Source of the DNA: Sulfolobales archaeon
Lineage (GTDB): Archaea > Thermoproteota > Thermoprotei_A > Sulfolobales > AG1
Assembly (NCBI GenBank): GCA_038881635.1
Contig: JAVZPJ010000001.1
Span: forward strand, 62,001-126,000
Reading direction: 5' to 3'
DNA: 64,000 nucleotides
The translations under genes and the position numbers were made by a program. The notes under the pieces are model-generated. The model was not told the DNA's origin. It did not search any database and was given only the letters and a program-made list of their open reading frames with translations. Shown in pieces: positions 16,992 through 25,818 of this stretch; position 1 is the first letter of the stretch; each line of letters begins with the position of its first letter.

Positions 16992-18011
16992 TTATCCAAG
17001 CATGCTGTTGAAAAGCTTTATAACGGGATCCTCTACATAGGGGTTTTTAATATATATTCTTCTACTCTCTGATATCAGGCTGAGAAGATATTCTTTCTTT
17101 TCAACAACCTCTCCTATGATCTCAGCATCTATACCTTTTTCTCTGAGAGCTGAGAGAGCTTCATCAACTCTATCTCTAGGTACACATGCGAGAAGAGATC
17201 CTGAGCTAAGCATCTTAAGAGGGTCTATACCCATAGCTTCGGAGAGCTCTCTTGTCTCTTGAGATATAGGTATTCTCTCTATGTAAACCTCTATTGATTT
17301 ACCTGATGCATAGGCTATCTCTGCAAGTCCTGCAATGATCCCGCCCTCCGTAGGATCATGCATAGAGGAGGGAATACCTTTTGAAGCCAGTGTTAATGCT
17401 TCCTCTAATACTGATATTTTATTATAATACTCCGATGCTCTTCTAATAACACTCTCACTAACACCCTTCTCTAAGAGTATCTTCCTAAAGTCTCTTGCTA
17501 GGATTGCCGTACCCTCTATACCTGCTGTCTTAGTCATTATAACAAGATCTCCTGTCTTAGCACCTCTTGTGGTAATCACTTTATCGCTAGACCCTATGCC
17601 GAAAATAGTTGAAACTATCACAGGTCTTTTCACAGCATCTGTATACTCTGTATGTCCTCCAACAATGGCTATTGAAAGTCTTTCTGCGGCTTCGTGGATC
17701 TGTCTTGTGATCCTATCTATCTCGCTTTCTGTGGTCTGGGGTGGTAGGAATATATTTACTGAAGCCCAGGACGGTTTCACCCCTCTCACCGCTATATCAT
17801 TTGAAGGAATCATGATCCCTAGGAACCCTAGTAGATCTAGAGATCCTGTTATAGGATCAGTATGAACTACTAGAGCAAGACCTCCTCCGATATCTATGAT
17901 TGCAGCATCTTCTCCTACGCTCCCTCCAACTATGACCTTAGGATCTCGAGCACCTGTTCTTGAGAGTATGAGTCTATTAAGCTCTTCAGGTGTGAGCTTA
18001 CCTATTCTCAT
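16992..18011 (-). CDS. AIR-synthase-related protein (HypE-like)
   Basis: 339 residues with the AIRS/PurM fold. GEDAAIIDIGGGLALVVHTDPIT (about 33-56) is the ATP/metal segment of HypE and PurM. NDIAVRGVKPSWASVNIFLP follows, then VGGHTEY and HDPTEGGIIAGLAEIA. The C-terminal Cys of true HypE (PRIC, the cyano-ligand carrier) is absent. It is therefore a HypE-like paralogue rather than a proven hydrogenase maturation factor, and no other hyp gene is nearby. It lies upstream of pilin A on the same strand. Confidence 0.8.
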   Translation of the reverse strand: MRIGKLTPEELNRLILSRTGARDPKVIVGGSVGEDAAIIDIGGGLALVVHTDPITGSLDLLGFLGIMIPSNDIAVRGVKPSWASVNIFLPPQTTESEIDRITRQIHEAAERLSIAIVGGHTEYTDAVKRPVIVSTIFGIGSSDKVITTRGAKTGDLVIMTKTAGIEGTAILARDFRKILLEKGVSESVIRRASEYYNKISVLEEALTLASKGIPSSMHDPTEGGIIAGLAEIAYASGKSIEVYIERIPISQETRELSEAMGIDPLKMLSSGSLLACVPRDRVDEALSALREKGIDAEIIGEVVEKKEYLLSLISESRRIYIKNPYVEDPVIKLFNSMLG

Positions 18012-18031
18012 TCTCCGAGAATCCTCTAGAT

Positions 18032-18436
18032 CTAGTTTTCCTTACACATATCTTCAAATTTGATTCTGGAGATCTCTACAGCAATCACGTGATAAGGATT
18101 ATCTTCGTAATTCTTATTCAGCCAATCAATATTCATATCTATGATCTGTCTAATGATATCACATGGGTTTATCTCTTCTAAAAGCCATTGAGGAATCGAT
18201 CCAAAATTAATTCTGGAAGCTCTGAAATTTAGAAAGGGAAGATTATCATCGATATTTTTAGAGATCACTAAAGGTCCTGCTCTATCTATATAATAACTAG
18301 CATTATAAGTGGATCCTATGAGAACACCGTAATCCTCTCCTGGAGGTATGAACATAGTGATCTCTCTTAGAAAGTCTGTTAAAGTTATCTCACCACGTGA
18401 AAATCTTCTGAGGAGAATATCAAGTTTTTGAGACAA
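18032..18436 (-). CDS. Protein of unknown function (134 aa)
   Basis: Not recognised. It is a small soluble acidic alpha/beta protein. An N-terminal helical part (KLDILLRRFSRGEITLTDFL) is followed by strands around YGVLIGSTYNASYYID and a helical C-terminal half rich in Ile and Asn. Two cysteines (about 91 and 131) are far apart. It lies in a minus-strand run between Sec61-beta and the HypE-like gene with gaps of 20-26 nt, so it is probably co-transcribed with them. Confidence 0.65.
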   Translation of the reverse strand: MSQKLDILLRRFSRGEITLTDFLREITMFIPPGEDYGVLIGSTYNASYYIDRAGPLVISKNIDDNLPFLNFRASRINFGSIPQWLLEEINPCDIIRQIIDMNIDWLNKNYEDNPYHVIAVEISRIKFEDMCKEN

Positions 18437-18461
18437 ATGAGATACACCATGCTGTCTTGCT

Positions 18462-18635
18462 CTAGGATGGAGTTAGAAATATTCTTGCAACAGCTACCGC
18501 TGCTGTGAATGATGCTGTGATCAGAAATACGAGGAGAGGTTTTAATTGGATGAGAGGTTCCACATCTCTATAGAATGATACAAGACCTGCTGCTGTGACA
18601 GGTCCTGGACCTTCTTTCTTTCTTCTAACACTCAT
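18462..18635 (-). CDS. Preprotein translocase subunit Sec61-beta
   Basis: 57 residues from the ATG at 18635; an upstream in-frame ATG would add four residues. The cytosolic N-terminus is basic (SVRRKKEGPGPVTAAGLVSF). It is followed by VEPLIQLKPLLVFLITASF and one C-terminal membrane helix. This is the usual archaeal Sec61-beta/SecG layout. It is a peripheral stabilising subunit of the SecYE channel and can contact SRP receptor and ribosome. Archaeal versions are easily missed because of their length. Confidence 0.88.
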   Translation of the reverse strand: MSVRRKKEGPGPVTAAGLVSFYRDVEPLIQLKPLLVFLITASFTAAVAVARIFLTPS

Positions 18636-18676
18636 TGTAATACCCATCTATTAATCTATCAGGAGAGCTTATAACA

Positions 18677-19123
18677 CTAACTAAGTTTCATGTAGATGAA
18701 GAGGATTATCATGATGAATCCCAGCATATACCCAATCAAGTTTACAACCAGAGAATCACTAGAGCCTAGAGGAGTTCTAAACATTCTCTTGCTGAATGGA
18801 TAGAAGAGAGCTACTCCTCTATATGTGATCAGATCACCTAATATATGAGATATATATCCTATGATAAAGCCTGCGAGAACAGGTTTCAGAAGATCTGGAG
18901 GTGCTCCAAATAAGGTGAGAATCACATAGATCGTGATCGATATCACTATCAAAGAAGTTATATTATGGAGAAAAACCCTGTGCCTGAACCTAAGATCCAT
19001 ATCAGGAGCTGTAGATCCTACTAATCCTCCTAAGACCACTAAAACTGTTTTTTCCAGAGGAAGAGTAAATCCTGCTAGAACACTCATGCCGATTCCAAAC
19101 ATCAGATGAGCAGATCTCTTCAT
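18677..19123 (-). CDS. YdjM/DUF457-like membrane metal-dependent hydrolase
   Basis: 149 residues from the ATG at 19123, chosen because AAGGTG lies 5 nt before it. Motifs of the family are AHLMFGIG at the N-terminus, GSTAPDMDLRFRHRVFLHN (about 38-56, the Asp/His metal site) and SHILGDLITYRGVALFYPF (about 91-109). Three to four membrane helices surround them. In bacteria YdjM-type proteins belong to the phospholipase C/P1-nuclease-like membrane hydrolases. Substrate unknown. Confidence 0.8.
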   Translation of the reverse strand: MKRSAHLMFGIGMSVLAGFTLPLEKTVLVVLGGLVGSTAPDMDLRFRHRVFLHNITSLIVISITIYVILTLFGAPPDLLKPVLAGFIIGYISHILGDLITYRGVALFYPFSKRMFRTPLGSSDSLVVNLIGYMLGFIMIILFIYMKLS

Positions 19124-19186
19124 CAACACACCTTAGAATATATCACTCGAAAATATTAACTACAAAAGATCTAAAAAAGAACATGA

Positions 19187-19226
19187 TTCTAACCCCTTCA
19201 ATTCCTATCCAGACCACCTAAATCCC
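19187..19226 (+). repeat. Diverged direct repeat, copy 1
   Basis: Starts TAACCCCTTCAATTCCT and shares about three quarters of its bases with copy 2 at 19647. Confidence 0.4.
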
Positions 19227-19646
19227 ACCAAAGATCTGAGGTTAAACGGAATCCCCTGAAACCCTAAGACGGTTGTCATCCCATGAACGGAGATCATCTA
19301 CATAGAATGATTGCCCCACCCCTCATTTTCACATGGAAGTATGCTGGATTAATAATTTGTATAGAGAAATCATATATGATTTGCATTCGTTGTATTAGTT
19401 ATTTGTTGTCATAATACTGATCTCAGACGATCGATTATCATCATAAAATATTCTAACCACAAGATCTTAGATCATTTTGATTTGGGTCCCTAGAACAATC
19501 TTTTAGATATCTCCATAAGAAACAAGGGGGTGTGGGGGTCGGCGAATAGGTTATCAGTTCAATATCTTGAGAAGGAGAGGATAATTTGGATTAGGTGGAA
19601 AAAAGAAGATGTTTATAAAGATATTTCTTGAATCAAGAGGTTGTTA

Positions 19647-19686
19647 ACCCCTTCATTTCCTGTGGAGACCATTTTAAGCCCACATC
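19647..19686 (+). repeat. Diverged direct repeat, copy 2
   Basis: Starts TAACCCCTTCATTTCCT. It lies 460 bp downstream of copy 1, in the same orientation, just after the stop codon side of the alkyltransferase gene. Confidence 0.4.
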
Positions 19687-19713
19687 TTTTTATCTTCTCA
19701 AAACATGTTTTCT

Positions 19714-20058
19714 CTAAGCCCCTATAAGTTCTCTATCAATTTCTATGAGATATTCTCTAGATACAATTCTTTCTCCCGAGATTTTCACACCCTCAAGCTC
19801 TAGAAGTTTTTTCTTAAGATCAACACCAAGGCTATAGCCTCCGATCCTCAGATCACTCATTACAACCCTGTGGCATGGTATCACTATAGGATTTTTATTC
19901 TTCTTAAGAACAGATGCAACCTTTCTAGGATGAACTCCTACGACTCTTGCTATAGAGCCATAGGTTGTAACCCTGCCTACAGGGATTAACTGAACTAATG
20001 TTAGAATCAGAAAATCTCTATCGTGATCTCTAGATCTCTTCATCGTAGATCTAGACAT
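19714..20058 (-). CDS. ogt: Methylated-DNA--protein-cysteine methyltransferase (short form)
   Basis: 114 residues. The active-site PCHRVV is present with Cys62. The helix-turn-helix region VGRVTTYGSIARVVGVHPRKVASVLKKNKN (about 27-56), read in parts, matches the DNA-binding domain that flips the base, and GGYSLG lies beyond the active site. It removes O6-alkyl groups from guanine in a suicide reaction. It lacks the N-terminal RNase-H-like domain of most OGTs and is close in length to alkyltransferase-like proteins. Those lack the Cys, so this one should be active. The basic N-terminus may extend DNA contact. Confidence 0.88.
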   Translation of the reverse strand: MSRSTMKRSRDHDRDFLILTLVQLIPVGRVTTYGSIARVVGVHPRKVASVLKKNKNPIVIPCHRVVMSDLRIGGYSLGVDLKKKLLELEGVKISGERIVSREYLIEIDRELIGA

Positions 20059-20261
20059 TTAATTCTAGCCTCTGAAAAAAGATATATTAAGACTTATTAA
20101 TTGCATCTTCAAAATTTGGTGTAGTGTGCCAGATGGAAATCGATATCAGAGCTATAAATAGAATATAAAATATTCGAATAGATTATAAGCTTAGAACTAT
20201 GAAATCTATCTATAGAAGCTGATGAAGAAAGAAAAATTTTAAACGAGGTAAAAGAAGTTGT

Positions 20262-20272
20262 TAAATATAAGC
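20262..20272 (+). promoter_or_regulatory. TATA box of pilin paralogue B
   Basis: TAAATATAAGC lies about 40 nt upstream of the ATG at 20304. GAGGAG follows at 20291-20296 as a ribosome-binding site. Confidence 0.55.
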
Positions 20273-20303
20273 TTTGAAGTGTATATAGAAGAGGAGATGA
20301 AAC

Positions 20304-20762
20304 ATGAGATCTGTTAGGAAAGCAGTTTCACCCTTAATAGCAACTATAATTCTCATAGCAGTCACCCTAACAGTAGCAGTCATAGTGATAGCATGGATCA
20401 CCGGGATATTCGGAACAACAACAGGCCCCACTGAAAAACTTAAAATCTTCCAGGATGCCAGACTTGTAGTTAACCAAACCGGCAACTATGTGAATTTCTC
20501 AGTAACCATTAAGAATGAAGGTACAACTATCGTGACATTTAACAGAGTCTATATTAAAGAGCTACCTTCCTGTAGCACCACTTCTCCCACCGACATAAAA
20601 CTATCAGGTGGTAAGACTCAACTCCCAAGTGGTGATGATGGAACTTTAACGGTTCAGTTCACCAATTGTCAGGTACAGCCTGGTATAACATATAATGTTG
20701 TTATACTCACGAACGCTGGTAATGCGTATACGGTTCCTGTGACTGCCGAGCTTGGCGGGTGA
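20304..20762 (+). CDS. Archaeal type IV pilin, paralogue B
   Basis: 152 residues. The class III signal is MRSVRKAVSPLIATIILIAV: charged n-region, cleavage before the A/SPLIA helix, then a long hydrophobic helix to about residue 37. The mature domain is Thr- and Gly-rich, beta type, with NQT, NFS and similar N-glycosylation sequons. It shares IFQD, (V/A)YIK(E/G)(L/I)PSC and a second Cys near TNCQVQ with the pilin at 16481, suggesting duplication and a conserved disulfide. It is a likely pilus or adhesion-thread subunit. It has its own promoter, and a flippase gene follows. Confidence 0.88.
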   Translation: MRSVRKAVSPLIATIILIAVTLTVAVIVIAWITGIFGTTTGPTEKLKIFQDARLVVNQTGNYVNFSVTIKNEGTTIVTFNRVYIKELPSCSTTSPTDIKLSGGKTQLPSGDDGTLTVQFTNCQVQPGITYNVVILTNAGNAYTVPVTAELGG

Positions 20763-20820
20763 TTTAGCCAGTATTTATTTTCTAAATAATTTTTTCTAGA
20801 TATTTTATAGTGTGTTTTTG

Positions 20821-22332
20821 ATGTGGAGGGTTAGGATCTCTAGATCTATTGTTCTCGGCTATGTTTCTCTTATTATTAGATTCCTTTCTTCTCTTCTCTT
20901 CTCTATTATTGTCGTTAGATCTCTTTCTTCATCTGAGTTCTCTGTCTGGGTTTTCGGGTTTTCTATTCTTCCTCTATTCTCTATGGGTTACGATTTCTGG
21001 GGCTGGATCTATGCTCGTAGATATGCTCTAGGTATTAGATCAGCTCTTTACGCAGGTGTTATTCTAAATGTAGTTTACGCTGTTCTATCATCCTCTATTC
21101 TCCTGCTTCTCTCAGGTTATTTGCTAGGATATTTAGGCTCTCAATACATTTATCTCTCATTATTTGTTTTCAATCTCTCCTTGAGTGCTCTAGCATCTTT
21201 CGCCTCCTACACCTCCTCAACCCTCAGACCTGATATATTTCTTTCATCATCTCTTGTTTTTGAATTATCTAGAGTTGCCACAGCTGCTATCTTGATAAGA
21301 GCTCTGAAGATGGGGCTTTCAGGAGCTATACTCTCTCCTGCGATAGCATCACTCATATCATCTTTATATATAATAATTCTTCTGAGAAGATCAGGTCTTC
21401 TAAAGTTTTATCTAGATCACGTATGGAGAGAGATTATAAATACGCTGAGAATGTCTGTAGCAGGTGTGGCAGGTTCTATAGCGAGTGTTATGTGGAATCT
21501 TGACAGGATCTTCTTAACCATAATATCCAAATCCTATGAAGCAGTCTCATACCTAGGAGTAGGATACTCTTTGAGAGGTATTATAATTCAACTAACATCA
21601 GTTCCTTCCACAGCTATATACGCTAAACTTCTTGAGGATAGCAAGTATCCTCTCAAGGATCTCACGATGCTCACACTCTCTATATCGATACCATCTCTAG
21701 CAATAATGATCCTTCTCTCTAAACCTTTAATATCTCTCTTAAACCCTCTCTACATCAATGCTTTCATGATAACTTCTATAATGATATTCGAAGGATTCAT
21801 ATCATCACTCTCCTCTCTCATGATATCGATAGCTACGGGAATTGATAGAAGAGATCTTCAGGCTGAGAATCTTAGAGGATTTCTCTCATCCTCCATAGCC
21901 AGAGTCAGGATCGCAAATTTCATAAGAGCTACAGTATTCTCAATAACATCTCTAGCGTACTCTATAACACTCTCCCTCAGAATCCTCCCGGAAAATCCTC
22001 TGCTCTCTATGCTTATAATATCATTACTTCTTCTGATACTCTCAACATCATACATGTTCTTCTCACTATCTGAGATGAGAAAATATGTGAGAATAGGATT
22101 AAAATTAGGAGATCTAATCCCTATAATAATCTCATCAACTATGGCGATATTATATCTCTCTCTAGTGAAAGCCTATGACATAGTTATACTCTCTGTATGG
22201 AGAGATCTACCTATCCTTCTAATTCATGGACTCATAGCTCTAGGTATCTACATACTAGCTCTCTATATACTATCCGACTGGTTCAGATACTTCATAAGAA
22301 GATATGTGTTAACTCTCGTACAAAAATTCTAG
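20821..22332 (+). CDS. MOP-superfamily flippase (Wzx/polysaccharide-export type)
   Basis: About 503 residues with some 12 to 14 predicted membrane helices. It has the pattern of O-antigen/N-glycan flippases: an N-terminal SRSIVLGYVSLIIRFLSSLL helix, IIVVRSLSSSEFSVWVFGFS, and short charged loops throughout. The ATG at 20821 is preferred to a GTG 9 nt earlier. Proteins of this family move lipid-linked oligosaccharides across the membrane. Its position right after a glycosylation-prone pilin is suggestive but not proof. It overlaps the convergent AK6 gene by 4 bp. Confidence 0.75.
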   Translation: MWRVRISRSIVLGYVSLIIRFLSSLLFSIIVVRSLSSSEFSVWVFGFSILPLFSMGYDFWGWIYARRYALGIRSALYAGVILNVVYAVLSSSILLLLSGYLLGYLGSQYIYLSLFVFNLSLSALASFASYTSSTLRPDIFLSSSLVFELSRVATAAILIRALKMGLSGAILSPAIASLISSLYIIILLRRSGLLKFYLDHVWREIINTLRMSVAGVAGSIASVMWNLDRIFLTIISKSYEAVSYLGVGYSLRGIIIQLTSVPSTAIYAKLLEDSKYPLKDLTMLTLSISIPSLAIMILLSKPLISLLNPLYINAFMITSIMIFEGFISSLSSLMISIATGIDRRDLQAENLRGFLSSSIARVRIANFIRATVFSITSLAYSITLSLRILPENPLLSMLIISLLLLILSTSYMFFSLSEMRKYVRIGLKLGDLIPIIISSTMAILYLSLVKAYDIVILSVWRDLPILLIHGLIALGIYILALYILSDWFRYFIRRYVLTLVQKF

Positions 22333-22910
22333 CCACAAGATCTCTTTACGATCTCTTCTGGAGTCTCATCCTCTAAGATCCTCAGCCAATCCACGTATAG
22401 AATCTCACATTTTTCCTCTCCTGATATTATTCTTAAGATCCTCTCTACAGCTCTATCAAGATCTTCTTCCAAGATCTCACATATTTTAAAAGGATCCTGT
22501 TCTTCAACTGCGTTATAAAGACATACACCTAGTATCTCAGCCTCCACATTCTCCAAGATCTTCTCCTTAGACCAGCCTCTCTCACAAAGTCTTCTTGCAA
22601 TAATCCTAGGATCCGCTCTAAGAACAAATAATCTCCATAAGATCCCTGGCTGTATTATCTCCGCATAATGACTGTCAACAATAATATATCTATTCTTATT
22701 CTCTTCACAGATTCTTCTCAGAAAGCTATTTATCTTATCAGGATCTGCAATATAAGAATCTCTCTCATGATCATAGCCTTGGTATAGTTTTTCCTCTAAA
22801 ATCTTCTGAGATAGATCTATGTATACACCATTTAGAAGTGTAGAGAGTTTTCTTGAGACATAACTCTTCCCAACACCAGGTGTTCCTGAGACTCCTACTA
22901 TGATGCACAA
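22329..22910 (-). CDS. AK6/Fap7-type nucleoside-monophosphate kinase
   Basis: 193 residues. P-loop GTPGVGKS is at about 9-16. The family block EEKLYQGYDHERDSYIADPD (about 39-58) matches the archaeal/eukaryotic AK6 pattern Y-D-x-R-x-S-x-x-x-D, and the NMP-binding motif VDSHYAE follows. LRADPRIIARRLCERGW is the LID region. Fap7/AK6 binds uS11 and helps the last step of small-subunit maturation, and it has adenylate kinase activity. It is the last gene of the purB-gatCAB cluster (6 nt after gatB). Confidence 0.85.
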   Translation of the reverse strand: MCIIVGVSGTPGVGKSYVSRKLSTLLNGVYIDLSQKILEEKLYQGYDHERDSYIADPDKINSFLRRICEENKNRYIIVDSHYAEIIQPGILWRLFVLRADPRIIARRLCERGWSKEKILENVEAEILGVCLYNAVEEQDPFKICEILEEDLDRAVERILRIISGEEKCEILYVDWLRILEDETPEEIVKRSCG

Positions 22911-22916
22911 GATCTA

Positions 22917-24353
22917 TCACTTCTCATAGCCTAACTTCTTTCTCAGAATAGAATTAACCTTTTCAGGATCTGCTCTTCCTTGTGTGAGCTTCATCACCTG
23001 GCCTACGAGATAGTTTATAGCCTTAGGATTTCTTCTCGCATCTTCAACAGCCTTAGGATTCTCTCTCATAACTCGATCGATTAGCTCTTCAAGGATCTGA
23101 TCCTCTGAGACAACAGTTATATTTTTCTCTTCAACAAGTTTTCTAGGATCTATTCCCTCGAACATTACTCTGCCAAGAATCTCCTTCAGAATCTTTATAC
23201 TTATGATCTTCTTATCGAGAAGATCTAGAAGCTCCGCAATCTGCTCAGGTCCTGCTTTCACGAGATCAAATCTTCCACCGGCTTCATTAACTCTACCTAG
23301 AAAATCATTTATAAGAAGATCTGCAACCTTCCCAGGATTCTTATAGATTCTCACAACATCTTCAAAGAATCTTGCAAGCCATTTTCTCGAGACGAGAACC
23401 CCAGCTTCATATTCAGAGAGCTTGTACTTCTCTTCAAATCTTCTCTTCATAATCCATGGAAGCTCTGGCATAGAACTTCTTATCTTTTCTATATACTCTT
23501 CTGATATCTCTAGAGGAGGTATGTCTGGCTCTGGCATGTATCTGTATTCCTCCTCGAACTCTTTATGTCTTGCAGATACAGTGCTTCCTGTGATATCATC
23601 CCAATGTCTTGTCTCTCTTCTTATCTTTTCACCACTTTCTATAATTCTCTTCTGTCTGAGAATCTCGTATCTTATAGCTCTATCAAGATCCTTTAAAGAT
23701 CCTATGTTCTTTATTTCAACTCTCTCTCCACCTTCTACAGATATGTTCGCGTCAACTCTGAAAGATCCCTCTAGAGAAGGATCTGTTATATCAAGATGAT
23801 CCGCAAGCTCTAAAAGTTTTTCAACAAATTTAACAGCCTCCTCAGCACTTTCAAGATCTGGTTCTGTGGCTACCTCGATTAGAGGGATTCCAGATCTGTT
23901 GTAATCTATTAGAACATAAGAGCTTTTCCAAGGATCTCTCTCCGGATAGACTATCTTCGCAGGATCTTCTTCTATATTAATTCTTCTTATACCAATCTTC
24001 TTTCTAACACCTCCAACCTGGATCTCTAGAGATCCTCCGTAAGCTATAGCTGAGATCCTACCATATGTGAATTGAGATATCTGATAGCCCTTAGGAAGAT
24101 CTGGATAGAAGTAGTGTTTTCTCGAGAAGATAAGATGAGAAGAGATCTTAGATTCGAGAGCTAGCGAGAGCATTAAAGCCTTCTCAATAACATAAGAATT
24201 AGGCTTGGGAAGAACCCCTGGAAGTCCTAGACATATTGGACATATGTTTCTATTAGGAGGAGATCTCCTATAATCTGAGGAGCATGAGCAAAAGAGCTTA
24301 GTCTTAGAAGATGTGACTTGAAGATGTATTTCAAGACCTATTACAGCTTTCAT
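22917..24353 (-). CDS. gatB: Asp/Glu-tRNA amidotransferase subunit B
   Basis: 478 residues from the ATG at 24353; the open frame extends 24 codons further into gatA but family proteins start at MKAVIGLEIHLQV. A zinc site CSCSSDY...CPICLGLPG is at about 24-44. The kinase-like cradle has HYFYPDLPKGYQISQF and the block IEEDPAKI. A YqeY-like C-terminal tail ends in TQGRADPEKVNSILRKKLG. With GatA and GatC it phosphorylates and amidates Asp-tRNA(Asn), since archaeal Gln-tRNA is normally made by GatDE. gatA ends 10 nt upstream. Confidence 0.95.
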   Translation of the reverse strand: MKAVIGLEIHLQVTSSKTKLFCSCSSDYRRSPPNRNICPICLGLPGVLPKPNSYVIEKALMLSLALESKISSHLIFSRKHYFYPDLPKGYQISQFTYGRISAIAYGGSLEIQVGGVRKKIGIRRINIEEDPAKIVYPERDPWKSSYVLIDYNRSGIPLIEVATEPDLESAEEAVKFVEKLLELADHLDITDPSLEGSFRVDANISVEGGERVEIKNIGSLKDLDRAIRYEILRQKRIIESGEKIRRETRHWDDITGSTVSARHKEFEEEYRYMPEPDIPPLEISEEYIEKIRSSMPELPWIMKRRFEEKYKLSEYEAGVLVSRKWLARFFEDVVRIYKNPGKVADLLINDFLGRVNEAGGRFDLVKAGPEQIAELLDLLDKKIISIKILKEILGRVMFEGIDPRKLVEEKNITVVSEDQILEELIDRVMRENPKAVEDARRNPKAINYLVGQVMKLTQGRADPEKVNSILRKKLGYEK

Positions 24354-24363
24354 AGTCAACCCT

Positions 24364-25818
24364 CTACACAGCCTCCTGAGGTAGTAGATTATAAAGCCCT
24401 GTCTTAAGCTCTGAAGCTCTTGCAAGCATTAAAAGATCCAGATCTCTTCCTGGAATAGATGTCAGCTGAATCCCTATAGGAAGTCCTCTCACAAAACCAG
24501 CTGGAATACTTATAGCAGGTCCTCCTATGAGATTAGCTATAACAGTCTCCATATCTGCTAGGTAGAGGAGCATAGGATCTTTAGATGTGTCGCCTATTTT
24601 AGGCGCTGGGAAAGGTGTTGTAGGAGATACAATAGCTGTTGCATCTCTAAGCATATCTCTTATTTTATCTCTTAGAATCCTTCTAATCTTAAGAGCTTTA
24701 ATATAATACTGTTCGTAGTATCCCACGCTAAGAACATGAGATCCTAAAATGATTCTCTTCTTAACCTCTTTCCCAAACCCCTCACTCCTAACCTTAGACA
24801 TGTAATAGCTCCAGTGAGTATTCTCAACATCTTTCATAAGACCGTATAAGATACCTTGATATCTAGCTAGATTAGAGCTTGCCTCAGCAGTAGCGATCAC
24901 ATAATATGCTGGAAGGGCATAAGAAGCTTCTGGAAGAGATCTCTCTATAACATCTAAGCCCTCAGAAGAGAGTTTATTGAGATATGAAGAGATTGTAGTT
25001 ACAACATCTTTCTCAACCCCCTCCCAAAGCTCTTTGATCATTATAAGAGTTTTTCCCCTCAGAAACCCTGGATCTACTTTCTCAACATAAGAGCTAAAGC
25101 TTTTCACACCATGATCTACCGAGGTAGGGTCTAGAGGATCTAATCCTGATATAACATCCATGAGAATAGAAGCGTCAAAAACGTTGCGAGTCATAGGACC
25201 AGCTTGATCTAATGAAGATGCGTATGCTATGATCCCGAATCTACTCACAAAACCGTAAGTAGGCTTAAAACCTGTGATCCCAGTATATGAAGCAGGATTT
25301 CTTATAGAACCTCCCGTATCTGTCCCCAGAGCAGCATGAGTCATATAGGCTGAGACGGCAACAGCAGAACCTCCCGAACTTCCTCCAGGCACATGCTCTC
25401 TATTCCAGGGATTTCTAGAAACTCCAAAATAGCTTGTCTCATTTGTAGATCCCATGGCAAACTCGTCTAAATTTGTTTTTCCAATAATCACCCCACCAGC
25501 TTCTTTTATTCTAAGCACTATCGTGGCATCATAGGGTGGTGTATAATTTTCGAGAATTTTAGACGCGCATGTTGTTCTTATACCCTTAGTAGATATATTA
25601 TCCTTCACAGCTATCAGAACTCCTGATAGAACTCCTCTTCTCTCGATAGATCTCTTCAGATCTTCTAGAACCTCTTTTAGAGGTCTTAGCGTTATGTACG
25701 CTCTTAGATCATTCTCATATCTTCTAATGTTCTCATAAACTCTATACACTTCTTCTTCGCATTCTGAAAAACTATTGATACATAGATCTCTTATTTCGCG
25801 AAGTGATCTAACTTTCAA
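24364..25818 (-). CDS. gatA: Asp/Glu-tRNA amidotransferase subunit A
   Basis: 484 residues of the amidase-signature family. The catalytic triad is visible: Lys in GVLIAVKDNIS (about residue 72), the cis-Ser in VPGGSSGGSAVAVSAY, and the nucleophile Ser in LGTDTGGSIRNPA. It hydrolyses glutamine and sends ammonia to GatB. It begins directly at the end of gatC and is followed by gatB. A normal family length and intact motifs indicate a working enzyme. Confidence 0.96.
   Translation of the reverse strand: MKVRSLREIRDLCINSFSECEEEVYRVYENIRRYENDLRAYITLRPLKEVLEDLKRSIERRGVLSGVLIAVKDNISTKGIRTTCASKILENYTPPYDATIVLRIKEAGGVIIGKTNLDEFAMGSTNETSYFGVSRNPWNREHVPGGSSGGSAVAVSAYMTHAALGTDTGGSIRNPASYTGITGFKPTYGFVSRFGIIAYASSLDQAGPMTRNVFDASILMDVISGLDPLDPTSVDHGVKSFSSYVEKVDPGFLRGKTLIMIKELWEGVEKDVVTTISSYLNKLSSEGLDVIERSLPEASYALPAYYVIATAEASSNLARYQGILYGLMKDVENTHWSYYMSKVRSEGFGKEVKKRIILGSHVLSVGYYEQYYIKALKIRRILRDKIRDMLRDATAIVSPTTPFPAPKIGDTSKDPMLLYLADMETVIANLIGGPAISIPAGFVRGLPIGIQLTSIPGRDLDLLMLARASELKTGLYNLLPQEAV

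Larger units (their letters stand above)
19130..19713. other. 584-bp gap with a diverged direct repeat pair
   Basis: No gene is visible. Two copies of a roughly 40-nt sequence occur in the same orientation, at about 19187-19226 and 19647-19686. Both begin TAACCCCTTCA, continue with TTCCT and AGACCA, and end CCCAC, with about 30 of 39 positions equal. Between them are C-rich runs (about 19245-19325) and a G-rich run (19527-19543). The GC texture differs from neighbouring gaps. It may be the remains of a mobile element or old CRISPR-like repeats, but two copies are too few to call. Confidence 0.4.
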
